Below are positions 17,339 through 26,879 of a DNA stretch of 64,000 nucleotides, one piece after another. Source of the DNA: Clostridium_AW malenominatum (lineage in GTDB: Bacteria; Bacillota; Clostridia; Clostridiales; Clostridiaceae); the NCBI RefSeq assembly GCF_039521365.1, contig NZ_BAAACF010000003.1, forward strand, positions 434,001 to 498,000, in the 5' to 3' direction. Each line of letters begins with the position of its first letter. The first letter of the stretch is position 1. The notes under the pieces are model-generated. The model made no database searches and had not been told where the DNA came from. It saw only the letters and a program-made list of their open reading frames with translations. The translations under genes and the position numbers were made by a program.

Positions 17339-18991
17339 ATGAGTATGTTTTGTTATCAATGTCAAGAAACTGCCGGCGGAAAAGGTTGTAGCGCAAGAAT
17401 AGGTGTTTGCGGAAAAACAGACTATGTATCAAATCTTCAAGACTTATTAGTTTACGTTTTAAAAGGCGTGGCAGAATATAATCTACAGGCAAGAAAAGCC
17501 CATCTTAATGAGCCTATGACAGATTACCTAATATTAGACTCACTATTCTCAACCATAACAAATGCAAATTTCCACGATGAAGCTATCACTAATAGAATTG
17601 AAAGAGCTTTGAAAGAAAGAGAAGCAATAAAAAATAGATTAGTAGAAGCTAATAAGTTAGAAGATAAAGATTATAAAGATTTTGCAACCTGGCATGGAGA
17701 AAGAGATGAATTTAAAGCAAAATCTGAAGAAAAAGTAGTTGGTGTTTTAAGTACAGAAAACGAAGACCTAAGAAGTTTAAAAAGCCTTGTAATTCTTGGA
17801 TTAAAAGGTATGGCAGCCTATGCTGAACATGCACATAATTTAGGATATCATAAAACTGAAATTGTTGAATTTATGGAAAAGGCATTATTGGCGACTGAAG
17901 ATGAAACTTTAAATATACATGAATTAGTATCTCTTGTACTAGAAACCGGTGATTTTGGGGTTCAAACTATGGCATTGCTTGATGAGGCAAACACCTCTAC
18001 ATATGGAAATCCTGAAATAACAGAAGTTAACATAGGAGTTAGAAATAATCCTGCTATTTTAGTAAGTGGACACGACCTTAAAGATTTTGAAGAGCTATTA
18101 GAGCAGACAAAGGGTACAGGAGTGGATGTATATACACACTCAGAAATGCTTCCTGCAAATTATTATCCAGCATTTAAAAAATATGACCACTTTGTGGGAA
18201 ACTATGGCAATGCATGGTGGAAACAAAAAGAAGAGTTTGAAAGCTTTAATGGCCCCGTTCTCTTTACTACAAATTGCATAGTACCACCTTTAGCAAGTTA
18301 CGCTGACAGAATTTATACTACAGGTTCTGCAGGTTATCCTGGCTTCAAACACATTCCGAATAGAGAAAATGGACATGCTAAAGACTTTTCAGAAATAATT
18401 GACCACGCTAAAAAATGTCCTTCTCCTAAAGAAATTGAAACCGGAACAATTATTGGTGGATTTGCGCATAACCAAGTACTTGCTCTTGCTGATAAAGTAG
18501 TAGATGCAGTTAAATCTGGAGCTATTAAAAGATTCTTTGTTATGGGCGGCTGCGATGGAAGAATGAAGAGCAGAGATTATTATACTAATTTTGCAAAATC
18601 GCTTCCACAGGATACAATTATTTTAACTGCAGGTTGCGCCAAATACAGATATAATAAACTCTCCCTTGGAGATATAGCTGGAATACCAAGAGTGCTTGAT
18701 GCTGGACAATGCAACGACTCTTATTCCTTAGCAGTAATTGCATTAAAACTAAAAGAAGTTTTTGAACTAGACGACGTAAATGATTTACCAATTTCATATA
18801 ACATTGCTTGGTATGAACAAAAGGCCGTTATAGTTCTTCTTGCACTCTTATCACTAGGAGTTAAAAACATTCACTTAGGACCTACTCTGCCAGCATTCTT
18901 ATCCCCTAATATTACTAAAGTTCTTGTTGAAAACTTTGGTATAGGCGCAATAACAAATGTAGAAAATGATATAAATCTGTTCTTATCATAA
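17339..18991 (+). CDS. hcp: Hydroxylamine reductase (hybrid-cluster protein)
   Basis: A cytoplasmic Fe-S enzyme of 550 residues linked to nitrosative stress; it reduces NO and hydroxylamine. The N-terminal cluster ligands are C5, C8, C17 and C24. Hybrid-cluster ligand regions appear as FTTNCIVPP, MGGCDGR, TAGCAKYRYN and DAGQCNDSYS. GGGAGG precedes the ATG. It is divergent from the MacAB operon and transcribed alone, with TATAAT elements just upstream but no clear -35. The partner reductase (Hcr) is absent, as is common in clostridia. Confidence 0.96.
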   Translation: MSMFCYQCQETAGGKGCSARIGVCGKTDYVSNLQDLLVYVLKGVAEYNLQARKAHLNEPMTDYLILDSLFSTITNANFHDEAITNRIERALKEREAIKNRLVEANKLEDKDYKDFATWHGERDEFKAKSEEKVVGVLSTENEDLRSLKSLVILGLKGMAAYAEHAHNLGYHKTEIVEFMEKALLATEDETLNIHELVSLVLETGDFGVQTMALLDEANTSTYGNPEITEVNIGVRNNPAILVSGHDLKDFEELLEQTKGTGVDVYTHSEMLPANYYPAFKKYDHFVGNYGNAWWKQKEEFESFNGPVLFTTNCIVPPLASYADRIYTTGSAGYPGFKHIPNRENGHAKDFSEIIDHAKKCPSPKEIETGTIIGGFAHNQVLALADKVVDAVKSGAIKRFFVMGGCDGRMKSRDYYTNFAKSLPQDTIILTAGCAKYRYNKLSLGDIAGIPRVLDAGQCNDSYSLAVIALKLKEVFELDDVNDLPISYNIAWYEQKAVIVLLALLSLGVKNIHLGPTLPAFLSPNITKVLVENFGIGAITNVENDINLFLS

Positions 18992-18996
18992 ACATT

Positions 18997-19036
18997 AAAA
19001 TGAGTTCACAGATGTCTACATCTATGAACTCATTTT
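18997..19036. terminator. Bidirectional terminator after hcp
   Basis: Long stem (AAAATGAGTTCA with its complement, extended by AGATG/CATCT) and a four-base loop, between hcp and the convergent lipoprotein gene. Confidence 0.85.
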
Positions 19037-19050
19037 ATTTTCTCTTAACT

Positions 19051-19872
19051 TTAAAATTTATCCGGTTTTTCCGTTGTAATACTTAAGCTCCAGTCAGTAT
19101 TCTTATACTCCCCGACTATATAATATTTTAATTCTTTTTTATCAACCTTATCATTAAAAGTTATTATAGATTTATATAAAGTTCTTCTATATCCTTGAGT
19201 TTTTACCGTCATTATAATATCTTGCTTAGCTAAATCCTCCTCAATCAAAGTAATTCCCTCATATTTATTTGATAGTTTACTTTTTAAATCCTCTAAATCC
19301 GTAGATAATATAAATTTACCTACATCAATATCATCTTTTAGATTGACACCTAAGGTTTTTTCTCCCTTGTTATTCTTCACATATTCATTCAATGTTTTTA
19401 AAATAGAACTATAGTATATATCCGTAAAATCCTTAGGTACTCGTATATTCCAAAAACTTTTTATTATGTCATTATCAATTCTTTTAGATACTATATATAT
19501 CTTATCATCACTATATAGGTTTCCCCCGTTTTTCTTATCTAACCCTGCTACGTATTGAAATTTATGAACTTTATCATGAGATTCATGTATTTCAAATATG
19601 TAATCTGGTTTTAAAATAGACTTTTCTTTGGCTTCCTTAGCTGTAGATAAGATTTTATATAATTCTTCTATTGCACTTTGATCCGTCACTACAAATCTAT
19701 AGCCCTTATCTCTTGTATTTTGTATTACAATTTTATCTATTTTCTTTCCTCTTATATACTCAAAATCATTATTCTTAAATCCCAAACTAACTTTTATAGA
19801 GTCTAACTTAGCGCAGCCTCCCAGTAGGGTTGATATTACTAACAATATAATTATAAAAGTTTTTTTAAACAA
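19051..19872 (-). CDS. Predicted lipoprotein of unknown function
   Basis: A 273-residue protein with a lipobox (LLGGC, Cys near residue 20) after a hydrophobic signal sequence, so it should be tethered to the outer face of the membrane. The rest is hydrophilic and mixed alpha/beta. One segment (IDKIVIQNTRDKGYRFVVTD) resembles the style of small YhfM-like lipoproteins, but I cannot assign a family. The start is TTG with AAGGAG nine bases upstream. It is the last of three minus-strand genes of unknown role. Confidence 0.75.
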   Translation of the reverse strand: MFKKTFIIILLVISTLLGGCAKLDSIKVSLGFKNNDFEYIRGKKIDKIVIQNTRDKGYRFVVTDQSAIEELYKILSTAKEAKEKSILKPDYIFEIHESHDKVHKFQYVAGLDKKNGGNLYSDDKIYIVSKRIDNDIIKSFWNIRVPKDFTDIYYSSILKTLNEYVKNNKGEKTLGVNLKDDIDVGKFILSTDLEDLKSKLSNKYEGITLIEEDLAKQDIIMTVKTQGYRRTLYKSIITFNDKVDKKELKYYIVGEYKNTDWSLSITTEKPDKF

Positions 19873-19937
19873 ATAATTCCACTCCTTAAAACCGTTTATC
19901 CTTTGTTACTTTAATAATAATTATAACATATATTTTA

Positions 19938-20528
19938 TTAAGATAAATTATGTTTGAAAGTTTGAATTATTGTTTTAAATACAGTAGGCATATTTTCTTT
20001 AAAGTTATCTTCTAAAACAAAAAATGAAAATCTTATGAGTTTATCATCATTTTTCTTAAAATATTCATAGCTTTTATATTTAACACCATAACTGTTTTCA
20101 ATAATATATTCTATAAAATACCATTCATCTTTACCTATTTTTATAGGTTGTAATTTATAGTCCAGTATAGTGTTTTGCTCTTTAGATACTTTTTCACTCT
20201 TTTTCAGAAAGTTTATTAAATCTTCCTTAAGATTCCACACCTGAACAAATCCATGTATTTTCAAATCCTTAGATTGAAAATTATTATGATATATTACTTC
20301 CTCTCCCGGAAATTTTTCCTCCTTTGTAACCCATTCTTCGGGCAAATGATAGGTGGCTTCACCTTTCATAATTACGTACTCCTTTAAAGAATTAATATTA
20401 TTTTGCATAAGAGATGTATAATTAATTTCATCCTTAAAGAATTTTTGCATTCCAAACATAGTAAACATAAGTCCAATAATTATTATTGATACTCCTAGCC
20501 TTCTTTTATTTATTAAAATAACTTTCAT
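19938..20528 (-). CDS. Membrane-anchored protein of unknown function
   Basis: 196 residues with one N-terminal membrane helix (about 11-29) and a soluble domain predicted outside the cell. The middle contains MKGEATYHLPEEWVTKEE followed by a pattern of beta strands. Such one-helix proteins with a PsbP-like or DUF1795-like fold are frequent in clostridia, but I cannot place it firmly. ATG with GGGAG upstream; about 65 bases separate it from the downstream lipoprotein gene, so the two may be co-transcribed. Confidence 0.7.
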   Translation of the reverse strand: MKVILINKRRLGVSIIIIGLMFTMFGMQKFFKDEINYTSLMQNNINSLKEYVIMKGEATYHLPEEWVTKEEKFPGEEVIYHNNFQSKDLKIHGFVQVWNLKEDLINFLKKSEKVSKEQNTILDYKLQPIKIGKDEWYFIEYIIENSYGVKYKSYEYFKKNDDKLIRFSFFVLEDNFKENMPTVFKTIIQTFKHNLS

Positions 20529-20590
20529 GTACCCACTCCCTTATTAATGTCCTATTAAAATATATGAAAGTTTTAATAAAATTATTAATA

Positions 20591-20620
20591 AAATAGGTAT
20601 GCTAACACGCATACCTATTT
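20591..20620. terminator. Terminator at the end of the acidic-repeat gene
   Basis: 12-bp stem AAATAGGTATGC with its complement and a six-base loop. The right arm overlaps the last codons of the minus-strand gene that ends at 20615. Confidence 0.8.
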
Positions 20621-21769
20621 TACTGGAATTAGTATAGTTGAAGTTTTAAAATCATAGAACATTAACCAGTATCCCTCACACTTTCTTGACTTTGATGGTA
20701 CCCAGGTTACAAAGCCGGTTTTGCCTCCATAGGGCTGGTGTAATTTAGATTTACTGCCTGGTATGCCATATATTAAGCATTTCATTTTGCCTTCTTTATC
20801 ATACTTATAACCTACTAAGTAATATTTATGAGCCATAATATAATTATGGTAATTTATCATTGGGGAATATATTACTGAATATTTATTCCAATGCATAGGG
20901 CAATTCATAGAATTTATATCTTTGGATGGTATCCTATACCAAACACAATTTTTTATTTCATCAATTTCGTCCTTCATTTCTTCATAATCCTTAGCTAGTT
21001 CATTAAAAAATTTCCCCACCTTGCATTTTGGACGTTTTTCATCTTTATTCCTTGTATATACATCATTTTCCACTGATTCCTGAGCTTCTAGTTCTTGTTG
21101 TTCTTCCCGCACTTGCTCCAATTCTTCAACTTCTAACATATCTTCTCTTGCATCATCAACTTCTACTATATCTTCTACTATATTTTCTACTATATCTTTT
21201 CTTGAATCGTATATTTCTTCTATTTCTTCTATTTCTTCAACTTCTTCTATCTTTACCCTTTGTTCTACGGATTCCTCATACTTGTCAAAAATACTTATTG
21301 GAGTAACTTCTTCCTTAACTTCTTCTTCTTCTCTGCTTTTAGGTTCAATTATTATATAATCTCTCCATTTAGGAATATCTGAGGTTAAAAATCCACTTAA
21401 AACTGGCTTTATATTAGTATCTATCATCCTTACCACTGAAGCTCCAGATATACTATCTACATCTACTCCAGTATCTCCTATATTATCCGAAGTATATTCG
21501 TAGGAAACATCCGCTCTTCCAAAATCATCTATGTTCAATTCTCCCATTTTAATTAATTTATTTGTATCTTTTTTACCAAGCACTAATATCATGTAATAAG
21601 GAGCGGCTTCCCTTTTTAAATTTTGTACATAATAAGAAATCTTACATTTATTACTTTTTACTTCAAGTTTAACATAACCCGTAGGCAATTTATCAGAAGC
21701 TATGGCATAACCTTTTTCATCTTCATTCAATATAATAAAATATCTACTATAATTCTTTTTTTGTGCCAA
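20615..21769 (-). CDS. Unrecognised protein with a central acidic repeat region
   Basis: 384 residues without a signal peptide. The N-terminal globular part (about 1-145) contains YFIILNEDEKGYAIASDKLP. A low-complexity stretch rich in Glu and Asp (about 145-250, with repeated EEIEEIEEI and DIVENIVEDIVE) is followed by a C-terminal globular part (about 255-384) rich in Trp, Tyr and Met. This plan, two conserved ends joined by an acidic linker, is seen in clostridial proteins of unknown function. Its position upstream of two surface proteins gives no firm hint. AGGTACAT-type spacing to the ATG is weak but acceptable. Confidence 0.65.
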   Translation of the reverse strand: MAQKKNYSRYFIILNEDEKGYAIASDKLPTGYVKLEVKSNKCKISYYVQNLKREAAPYYMILVLGKKDTNKLIKMGELNIDDFGRADVSYEYTSDNIGDTGVDVDSISGASVVRMIDTNIKPVLSGFLTSDIPKWRDYIIIEPKSREEEEVKEEVTPISIFDKYEESVEQRVKIEEVEEIEEIEEIYDSRKDIVENIVEDIVEVDDAREDMLEVEELEQVREEQQELEAQESVENDVYTRNKDEKRPKCKVGKFFNELAKDYEEMKDEIDEIKNCVWYRIPSKDINSMNCPMHWNKYSVIYSPMINYHNYIMAHKYYLVGYKYDKEGKMKCLIYGIPGSKSKLHQPYGGKTGFVTWVPSKSRKCEGYWLMFYDFKTSTILIPVK

Positions 21770-21842
21770 AATAATGTACCTCCATATATTTTATTCATTA
21801 TAATATATGTGACACATTTCAAAAAGTGAACAAGATTTTACA

Positions 21843-22676
21843 TTATAGTAAATCTTTTATAGAATTTGCTAGATTTCCAAACTCTTCTATTGACAAAGTC
21901 TCCCCTCTTCTTTTATTGTCGATATTTGAATTTTCGAAAGCTTTTTCTATTATGTTCTTATCAAATCCTAAACTTTTTAATCCATTCCAAAGGGTTTTTC
22001 TCCTCATATTAAAAGATGCTCTAATAATTTTAAAAAACAATTCCTCATCTTTTACTTCAACCCTTGGTTTATCCAGTTTATCTAATCTAACAACTATAGA
22101 ATCCACCTTTGGCTTTGGTATGAACGAGGATGGCGATACTTTTCTTATAGTTCTTACATCGCAATAATATTGAACTAATAAAGAAAGAGAACCATAGTCC
22201 TTGTTATTTGGCTCTGCCGCTATTCTTTCTCCTACCTCTTTTTGTATCATTATTGTTAAAGACTTAAATTTATATTTTCCTTTAAGCAACGAAGCTATAA
22301 TTGGAGTAGTCACATAATATGGTAGATTCGCAACTAACTTTACTGGATCTTCATCTTTTAATAATTCCTCAAAATCTACTTTTAAAACATCTTTATTAAT
22401 GATTTCAAAATTGTCATATTCCTTTAATTCTTCCTGTAATATAGGAATTAGATCCGAGTCTAATTCTATAGCTAAAACCTTTTTAGCTTTTTTTAACAAC
22501 TCCTTAGTTAAAGTCCCCACTCCTGGTCCAATTTCTATTACAAAATCTTCATTGGCAACTTCAGCTCCTGCCACTATGTCTCTAAGAACACTATCATCTA
22601 TTAAGAAATTTTGTCCTAAGCTTTTTGTAAATTTAAATCCATATTTATTTACAATATCTTTAGTATTATTTTCCAT
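21843..22676 (-). CDS. ksgA: 16S rRNA dimethyladenosine transferase
   Basis: Dimethylates the two adjacent adenines near the 3' end of 16S rRNA. It has 277 residues, with the SAM motif VIEIGPGVGTLT, the KsgA/Erm motif NLPYYVTTPI, an N-terminal GQNFL and a helical C-terminal domain. AAGGAG precedes the ATG, which overlaps the end of rnmV by 11 bases, so the genes are coupled. The pair is conserved across Firmicutes. Confidence 0.97.
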   Translation of the reverse strand: MENNTKDIVNKYGFKFTKSLGQNFLIDDSVLRDIVAGAEVANEDFVIEIGPGVGTLTKELLKKAKKVLAIELDSDLIPILQEELKEYDNFEIINKDVLKVDFEELLKDEDPVKLVANLPYYVTTPIIASLLKGKYKFKSLTIMIQKEVGERIAAEPNNKDYGSLSLLVQYYCDVRTIRKVSPSSFIPKPKVDSIVVRLDKLDKPRVEVKDEELFFKIIRASFNMRRKTLWNGLKSLGFDKNIIEKAFENSNIDNKRRGETLSIEEFGNLANSIKDLL

Positions 22677-23220
22677 AAAAATTCTCCTTATCCATTTTCT
22701 CTAGAGCTTTTAAAAACTCTTCTTTTGTAATGCCATAGTTATTTAATCTAGTCAAAATTTGATTAGCATTTCCATAACCTATTCTTAAAATCTTGCCTAG
22801 TTTTTGTCTTTTTTCTTTAGAATCTTCTTTTCCACTAAGGCCACAATATATTATATCTGCCATAGTGAAGGTCTCTACTTTATTTTTTAATTGGCACTTT
22901 GCCTCTTTTAATGCATTTATTATTGCTTCTGGTGAGGCATTTTCTACCCCTATATCTCCATCTTTTAATCCCTCTGATTTAGAGATGTAAGCATGTTTTA
23001 CATCAGGTATCCTCTTAGATATTATCTTTCTAATCTTTTCTCCAGCAAAATCTGGATCAGTTAGTACTATAACGCCTTGTCTTTTATGCGCTTCTTTTAT
23101 TCTTTCTATAATTCTTGCATTTATACCAAAACCACCTACTGCTATTACTTCCGCGTCTACTGCTCTTTTAACTGCAGTAATATCATCTCTTCCCTCTACT
23201 ACAATTACTTCTTTTATCAC
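22666..23220 (-). CDS. rnmV: Ribonuclease M5 (5S rRNA maturation)
   Basis: Trims the 5S rRNA precursor. 184 residues beginning with a TOPRIM domain (VVEGRDD, then VLTDPDFAGEKIR). The start is a GTG at 23218-23220 with GGAG eight bases upstream. It is followed directly by ksgA, and an intrinsic terminator separates it from the yabE-like gene upstream, so rnmV-ksgA depends on readthrough or an own promoter. Confidence 0.95.
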   Translation of the reverse strand: MIKEVIVVEGRDDITAVKRAVDAEVIAVGGFGINARIIERIKEAHKRQGVIVLTDPDFAGEKIRKIISKRIPDVKHAYISKSEGLKDGDIGVENASPEAIINALKEAKCQLKNKVETFTMADIIYCGLSGKEDSKEKRQKLGKILRIGYGNANQILTRLNNYGITKEEFLKALEKMDKENFYGK

Positions 23221-23246
23221 TTTATCATCTCCAATACCAAAAAAAC

Positions 23247-23269
23247 AGGAGCCTTTGGCTCCTTTTTTT
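23247..23269 (-). terminator. Terminator between the yabE-like gene and rnmV
   Basis: Seven-bp stem AGGAGCC/GGCTCCT with a three-base loop, overlapping the stop of the yabE-like gene. It has a T-run on each side and could act in both directions. Confidence 0.8.
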
Positions 23270-24305
23270 ATTTAAGTATATACACGTTTACCCACTTTAC
23301 TCCCCAATTATATACCAGGTTGTTGTTATCAAAATAAACATCTATTTTATTTCCTTTGATAGCTCCACCGGTATCCTCTGCTATTGCATACCCGTATCCA
23401 TCTACGTAAACTTTTGTTCCTAGGGGAATAACTCTAGGGTCAACTGCTATGGTGCTATACCCACCAGTATTTCTTCTCGCTTTTGTTCCTGTAGCTGTTA
23501 TCCCAAAATAAGGGTGACCAGGGCTCTTGCCTGTTGATGCGTAATCTGAAGTATACGCTGTAGCTCTCATTTTAACTACATTGGAATAACGTATATTCAC
23601 TCCACGAGATGGGGTATAGGTACCTAATGTACCCATAGCAATAATTTTTTCCACTGGCTTTTTAGTAACCACTTCACTAACTATCTTTCTGGAAATTTCT
23701 TTTCCATTTTCATAAACTACTCTAGTAGTAATAACTTTTTCTCCAGTTTTACCTTCTTGAATGGTTTTTTTATTTCCTTGCTGTAAATTACTATCTCTTT
23801 TAGTAACGGTAGCATAATCAAGAGTTTTAACTTCTTTTAATTCTTTAGTTTCTACTCTAGTTATAGCTACTTTTAAACCATCCTGAAGTGGCTCCTCTTT
23901 AGATGGACTTACCCTATCTAGGTCATTCAACTGTATTCCTTCTGCTGTGAGCATGGTTTCAATATCATCTTCGGCAGATTCAATAGTTAACGTTTCTCCA
24001 TCTACATCCAGTTCAACCTTTACGGCTTTTTTTACATATATTTTATCTTTATCTTTTACATTGCTGTCTAACCTAGGTGTAATTTTATCCTTTGGTCCTA
24101 CTTCTATTTTATTGGCGATTAAGGCTCCATTTAAGTTACTTCTAAAAGTAACTATCTTATTTTCTTTACCATCGATGTAAACATATAGAGTTTTTTTAGT
24201 GCTGTTTATTGTTATAGCACTAATCATAATTATTAACATAGTAATAAAAACTGCCTTAGGACCATTGGAAAAATGTTTTTTAATAGATTCTTTAATTTTT
24301 TCCAC
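23268..24305 (-). CDS. YabE-like wall-associated protein with DUF348, G5 and 3D domains
   Basis: An exported, membrane-anchored protein of about 345 residues. One N-terminal helix is followed by two DUF348 repeats, a G5 domain (about 150-235) and a C-terminal 3D domain with the three key aspartates (in RATAYTSDYA, AVDPRVIPLGT and EDTGGAIKGN-IDVYF). This is the plan of resuscitation-factor-like or lytic-transglycosylase-like wall proteins. The start is a GTG at 24303-24305 (eight bases from GGGAGG); an adjacent GTG is possible. The order tatD, yabE-like, rnmV, ksgA is conserved. Confidence 0.9.
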   Translation of the reverse strand: MEKIKESIKKHFSNGPKAVFITMLIIMISAITINSTKKTLYVYIDGKENKIVTFRSNLNGALIANKIEVGPKDKITPRLDSNVKDKDKIYVKKAVKVELDVDGETLTIESAEDDIETMLTAEGIQLNDLDRVSPSKEEPLQDGLKVAITRVETKELKEVKTLDYATVTKRDSNLQQGNKKTIQEGKTGEKVITTRVVYENGKEISRKIVSEVVTKKPVEKIIAMGTLGTYTPSRGVNIRYSNVVKMRATAYTSDYASTGKSPGHPYFGITATGTKARRNTGGYSTIAVDPRVIPLGTKVYVDGYGYAIAEDTGGAIKGNKIDVYFDNNNLVYNWGVKWVNVYILK

Positions 24306-24578
24306 CACAAATACCTCCCTTTGGCAAAACGTAAGACATTTGAAGATTATATCCTCTAAACGTGGTTTTGTCAAATTCTTCTTATATTGACTGTCTAAAT
24401 GCATCAATATGCATAACTTTATAAAAAAAATATTATTGCTGTTTTTTTGTGGACAGTCTCTTTAAAGGTGGAATTTATTGCTGTTTAGTTTATTATATTA
24501 TATGCCAAATATTCTAGTTTTAATCATTTTCTACGGAAATATTATCCTTTTTTAGAGATACAAAGCTATTTTACACCA

Positions 24579-25346
24579 TTATTTTATTTTTAGCAACTCC
24601 TTTGTATTTGAAATAGTGTGATTACTTAGAGTATCTATAGCTATCCCTCTGTTATTTGCAATTTCTTCCAGTACATAGTTAATATACTCAGATCTATTTC
24701 TTTTTCCTCTAAATGGAGTAGGCGCCATGTAAGGGCAGTCTGTTTCAACCAATATTCTATCTATGGGTACATCTTTGGCTACTTCTATTATTTTTCTTGC
24801 GTTTTTAAAAGTAACCACTCCAGTAAAGCCTATATAATACCCTAATTTTATACACTCTCTTGAAAATTCAACACTTCCCGAAAAGCAATGTATAACCCCT
24901 TTCACCTTAGGAAACATTTTTAATATCTCTAGAGTATCTGCGTGAGCGTCTCTATTATGAATAATTACAGGTAAATTAAGCTCATCAGCTAGCTGCATTT
25001 GTTTTACAAATGCAACCCTTTGAATTTCTCTTGGTGGATTTTCTTCGTAGTAATAATCAAGTCCAATTTCTCCTATTGCTCTAACCTTTTCATATTTAGC
25101 CAGCTCTCTTAATTCCTCTATTACTCCTTCATCTACAATATCTGCATATTCTGGATGTATTCCCACTGCTGCATAAAAGATATCATTTTCTTTGGCTAAC
25201 CTAACTGAATCTCTAGCTCCTTGTAAGGATGACCCGCAGTTTAGTACACCTATTACATTACTCTCTTTCAATTCCCTTAGTATTTCTTCTCTATCTTCAT
25301 CAAAACTTTCATCGTCATAATGTGCATGAGAATCAAATATAAACAT
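24579..25346 (-). CDS. tatD: TatD-family metal-dependent deoxyribonuclease
   Basis: A cytoplasmic TIM-barrel hydrolase of 255 residues. Metal ligands are visible in FDSHAHYDD near the start, AIGEIGLDYYY with the bridging Glu, VIIHNRDAH, VIHCFSG and ILVETDCPY. Relatives are 3'-5' exonucleases or D-aminoacyl-tRNA deacylase-like enzymes. AGGAGG precedes the ATG. It lies between the DUF362 gene and the yabE-like gene, with 273 bases before the latter. Confidence 0.94.
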   Translation of the reverse strand: MFIFDSHAHYDDESFDEDREEILRELKESNVIGVLNCGSSLQGARDSVRLAKENDIFYAAVGIHPEYADIVDEGVIEELRELAKYEKVRAIGEIGLDYYYEENPPREIQRVAFVKQMQLADELNLPVIIHNRDAHADTLEILKMFPKVKGVIHCFSGSVEFSRECIKLGYYIGFTGVVTFKNARKIIEVAKDVPIDRILVETDCPYMAPTPFRGKRNRSEYINYVLEEIANNRGIAIDTLSNHTISNTKELLKIK

Positions 25347-25381
25347 GTTTTTTCCTCCTATGTATATCTGTTTTAGTTGTA

Positions 25382-26494
25382 TTATAATACTATAAGTTCA
25401 TATTCCTCTTTACCAATGCCTAGCTTAACTCCATGATCCAATCCTGTTTTCCAATTAGTATTGCTGTGAATACGACTAAACTTATCGTCACCTTGATGGT
25501 AACACTTATCTTCTAAAATAGTATTTTTCATCATTGGTGCCTTATTTACTAGATTTACGCAAGCCATATCTAGGGCAATTGGGTCAAAGGATGCAGCTAT
25601 ACCTATATCAGGTACTATTGCAGTGTCGTTACTATCCCAGCAATCACAATTCGGTGACACATTCATAATAAAGCTTACATGAAAATGTGGCTTATCTTTT
25701 ATTACTGCGTAGGTATACTCTGCAATTTTTTCATTTGCAGTATCTGCCGATTCATTCCATACTACCTGGGCAGCGTTGAACTGACAAACAGCCACACATT
25801 GACCACAGCCTATACATTTTTCATAATTTATTTCCGCTTTTCTATTCTCATCATAGGATATGGCATCCTGAGAGCAACTTTTTATGCAGTAACCACAGCT
25901 TACACATCTCTTTTTAACTATTTTTGGTTGAGACGCGGAATGCATTTCTAATTTTCCACCTCTTGAGCCTGCTCCCATACCTAAATTTTTAATAGCACCA
26001 CCAAATCCAGTCATCTCATGTCCTTTAAAGTGATTCATAGAAATAATAATATCTGCATCTGCTATGGCAGTGCCAATTTTCGCAATTTTACAGTGCAAAC
26101 CATTTTCCACTTCAATTTCCCTATAATCCGTTCCCTTTAGTCCATCAGCAATTATTATCTGACATCCTAAAGTTAAAGGATTAAATCCATTCTCCATGGC
26201 AGCATCTAAATGATCCAATGCATTGTCTCTTCTTCCCTTATAAAGAGTATTTGCATCTGTTAAAAATGGCTTACCACCCAACTCCTTCACAATGTCAACA
26301 ATTCTTCTAGCGTAATTTGGCCTAATGTAAGCTAAGTTTCCTGGCTCACCAAAATGAATTTTTATTGCCACAAATTTATTTTTAAAATCAATATTTTCAA
26401 TACCCGCTTTTTTTACCAATTTCTCTAATTTATCAAGTAAATTAAGCCCTGGTCTAGTTCTTAAATCCGTAAAATAAACCTTTGATTTCTCCAT
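25382..26494 (-). CDS. DUF362 protein with two [4Fe-4S] ferredoxin motifs
   Basis: A soluble Fe-S protein of 370 residues. The DUF362 domain occupies most of the length, with an inserted 2x[4Fe-4S] ferredoxin module near residues 190-235 (CVSCGYCIKSC and CIGCGQCVAVC). GEPGNLAYIRP and NHFKGHEMTGFGGAIKNLGMG are family hallmarks. The reaction is unknown. ATG 26492-26494 has GAGAGG eight bases upstream. It lies between tatD and the terminator of the sigma-54 operon, so it is a separate unit. Confidence 0.87.
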   Translation of the reverse strand: MEKSKVYFTDLRTRPGLNLLDKLEKLVKKAGIENIDFKNKFVAIKIHFGEPGNLAYIRPNYARRIVDIVKELGGKPFLTDANTLYKGRRDNALDHLDAAMENGFNPLTLGCQIIIADGLKGTDYREIEVENGLHCKIAKIGTAIADADIIISMNHFKGHEMTGFGGAIKNLGMGAGSRGGKLEMHSASQPKIVKKRCVSCGYCIKSCSQDAISYDENRKAEINYEKCIGCGQCVAVCQFNAAQVVWNESADTANEKIAEYTYAVIKDKPHFHVSFIMNVSPNCDCWDSNDTAIVPDIGIAASFDPIALDMACVNLVNKAPMMKNTILEDKCYHQGDDKFSRIHSNTNWKTGLDHGVKLGIGKEEYELIVL

Positions 26495-26557
26495 ATGAAA
26501 CACCTCTCTTCATTTATATGAATATTTTAACATAAGCAATTTCATATATCAAAAATA

Positions 26558-26607
26558 AAAGAGGAAAGATATACCGACATAGTATTTATCGGTGCTCCTT
26601 CCTCTTT
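26558..26607 (-). terminator. Terminator of the BCCT/lyase operon
   Basis: Two-part stem: AAAGAGGAA with TTCCTCTTT and an inner CCGA/TCGG, separated by a small internal loop. A T-rich tail follows on the minus strand. Confidence 0.65.
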
Positions 26608-26630
26608 ATCTATAAAAGCATTTTACTAAA

Positions 26631-26876
26631 TTAATTATATTTAGAATACTTCTTTTTCTTAAAAACGGAACGAAGAAGTACAATCCATCCCCAGGAAATT
26701 GATAAAGCTGGAAACGTAGCTGTAATCGCCGCTTCTATAGGAGATATATGTGAAAATTTCAATGGTGTAAAAAATATTATAAATGTAATTACCAACATAA
26801 TAAATAATGTAATTCGCTCACTCATTTCATATGGCGGTGTTAAAAATATTTTTCCAATATCTATTTTCACCTTCAT
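26631..26876 (-). CDS. Small two-helix membrane protein of the BCCT/lyase operon
   Basis: 81 residues with a soluble N-terminus (MKVKIDIGKIFLTPPYEMS), two hydrophobic segments (about 23-38 and 48-68) and a Lys-rich tail (KKKKYSKYN), which suggests the C-terminus is in the cytoplasm. I do not recognise the family. It starts three bases after the stop of the lyase gene and uses the GGGAGG within the end of that gene, so translation is coupled. A role as an accessory to the transporter is inference from position only. Confidence 0.65.
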   Translation of the reverse strand: MKVKIDIGKIFLTPPYEMSERITLFIMLVITFIIFFTPLKFSHISPIEAAITATFPALSISWGWIVLLRSVFKKKKYSKYN

Positions 26877-26879
26877 AGT

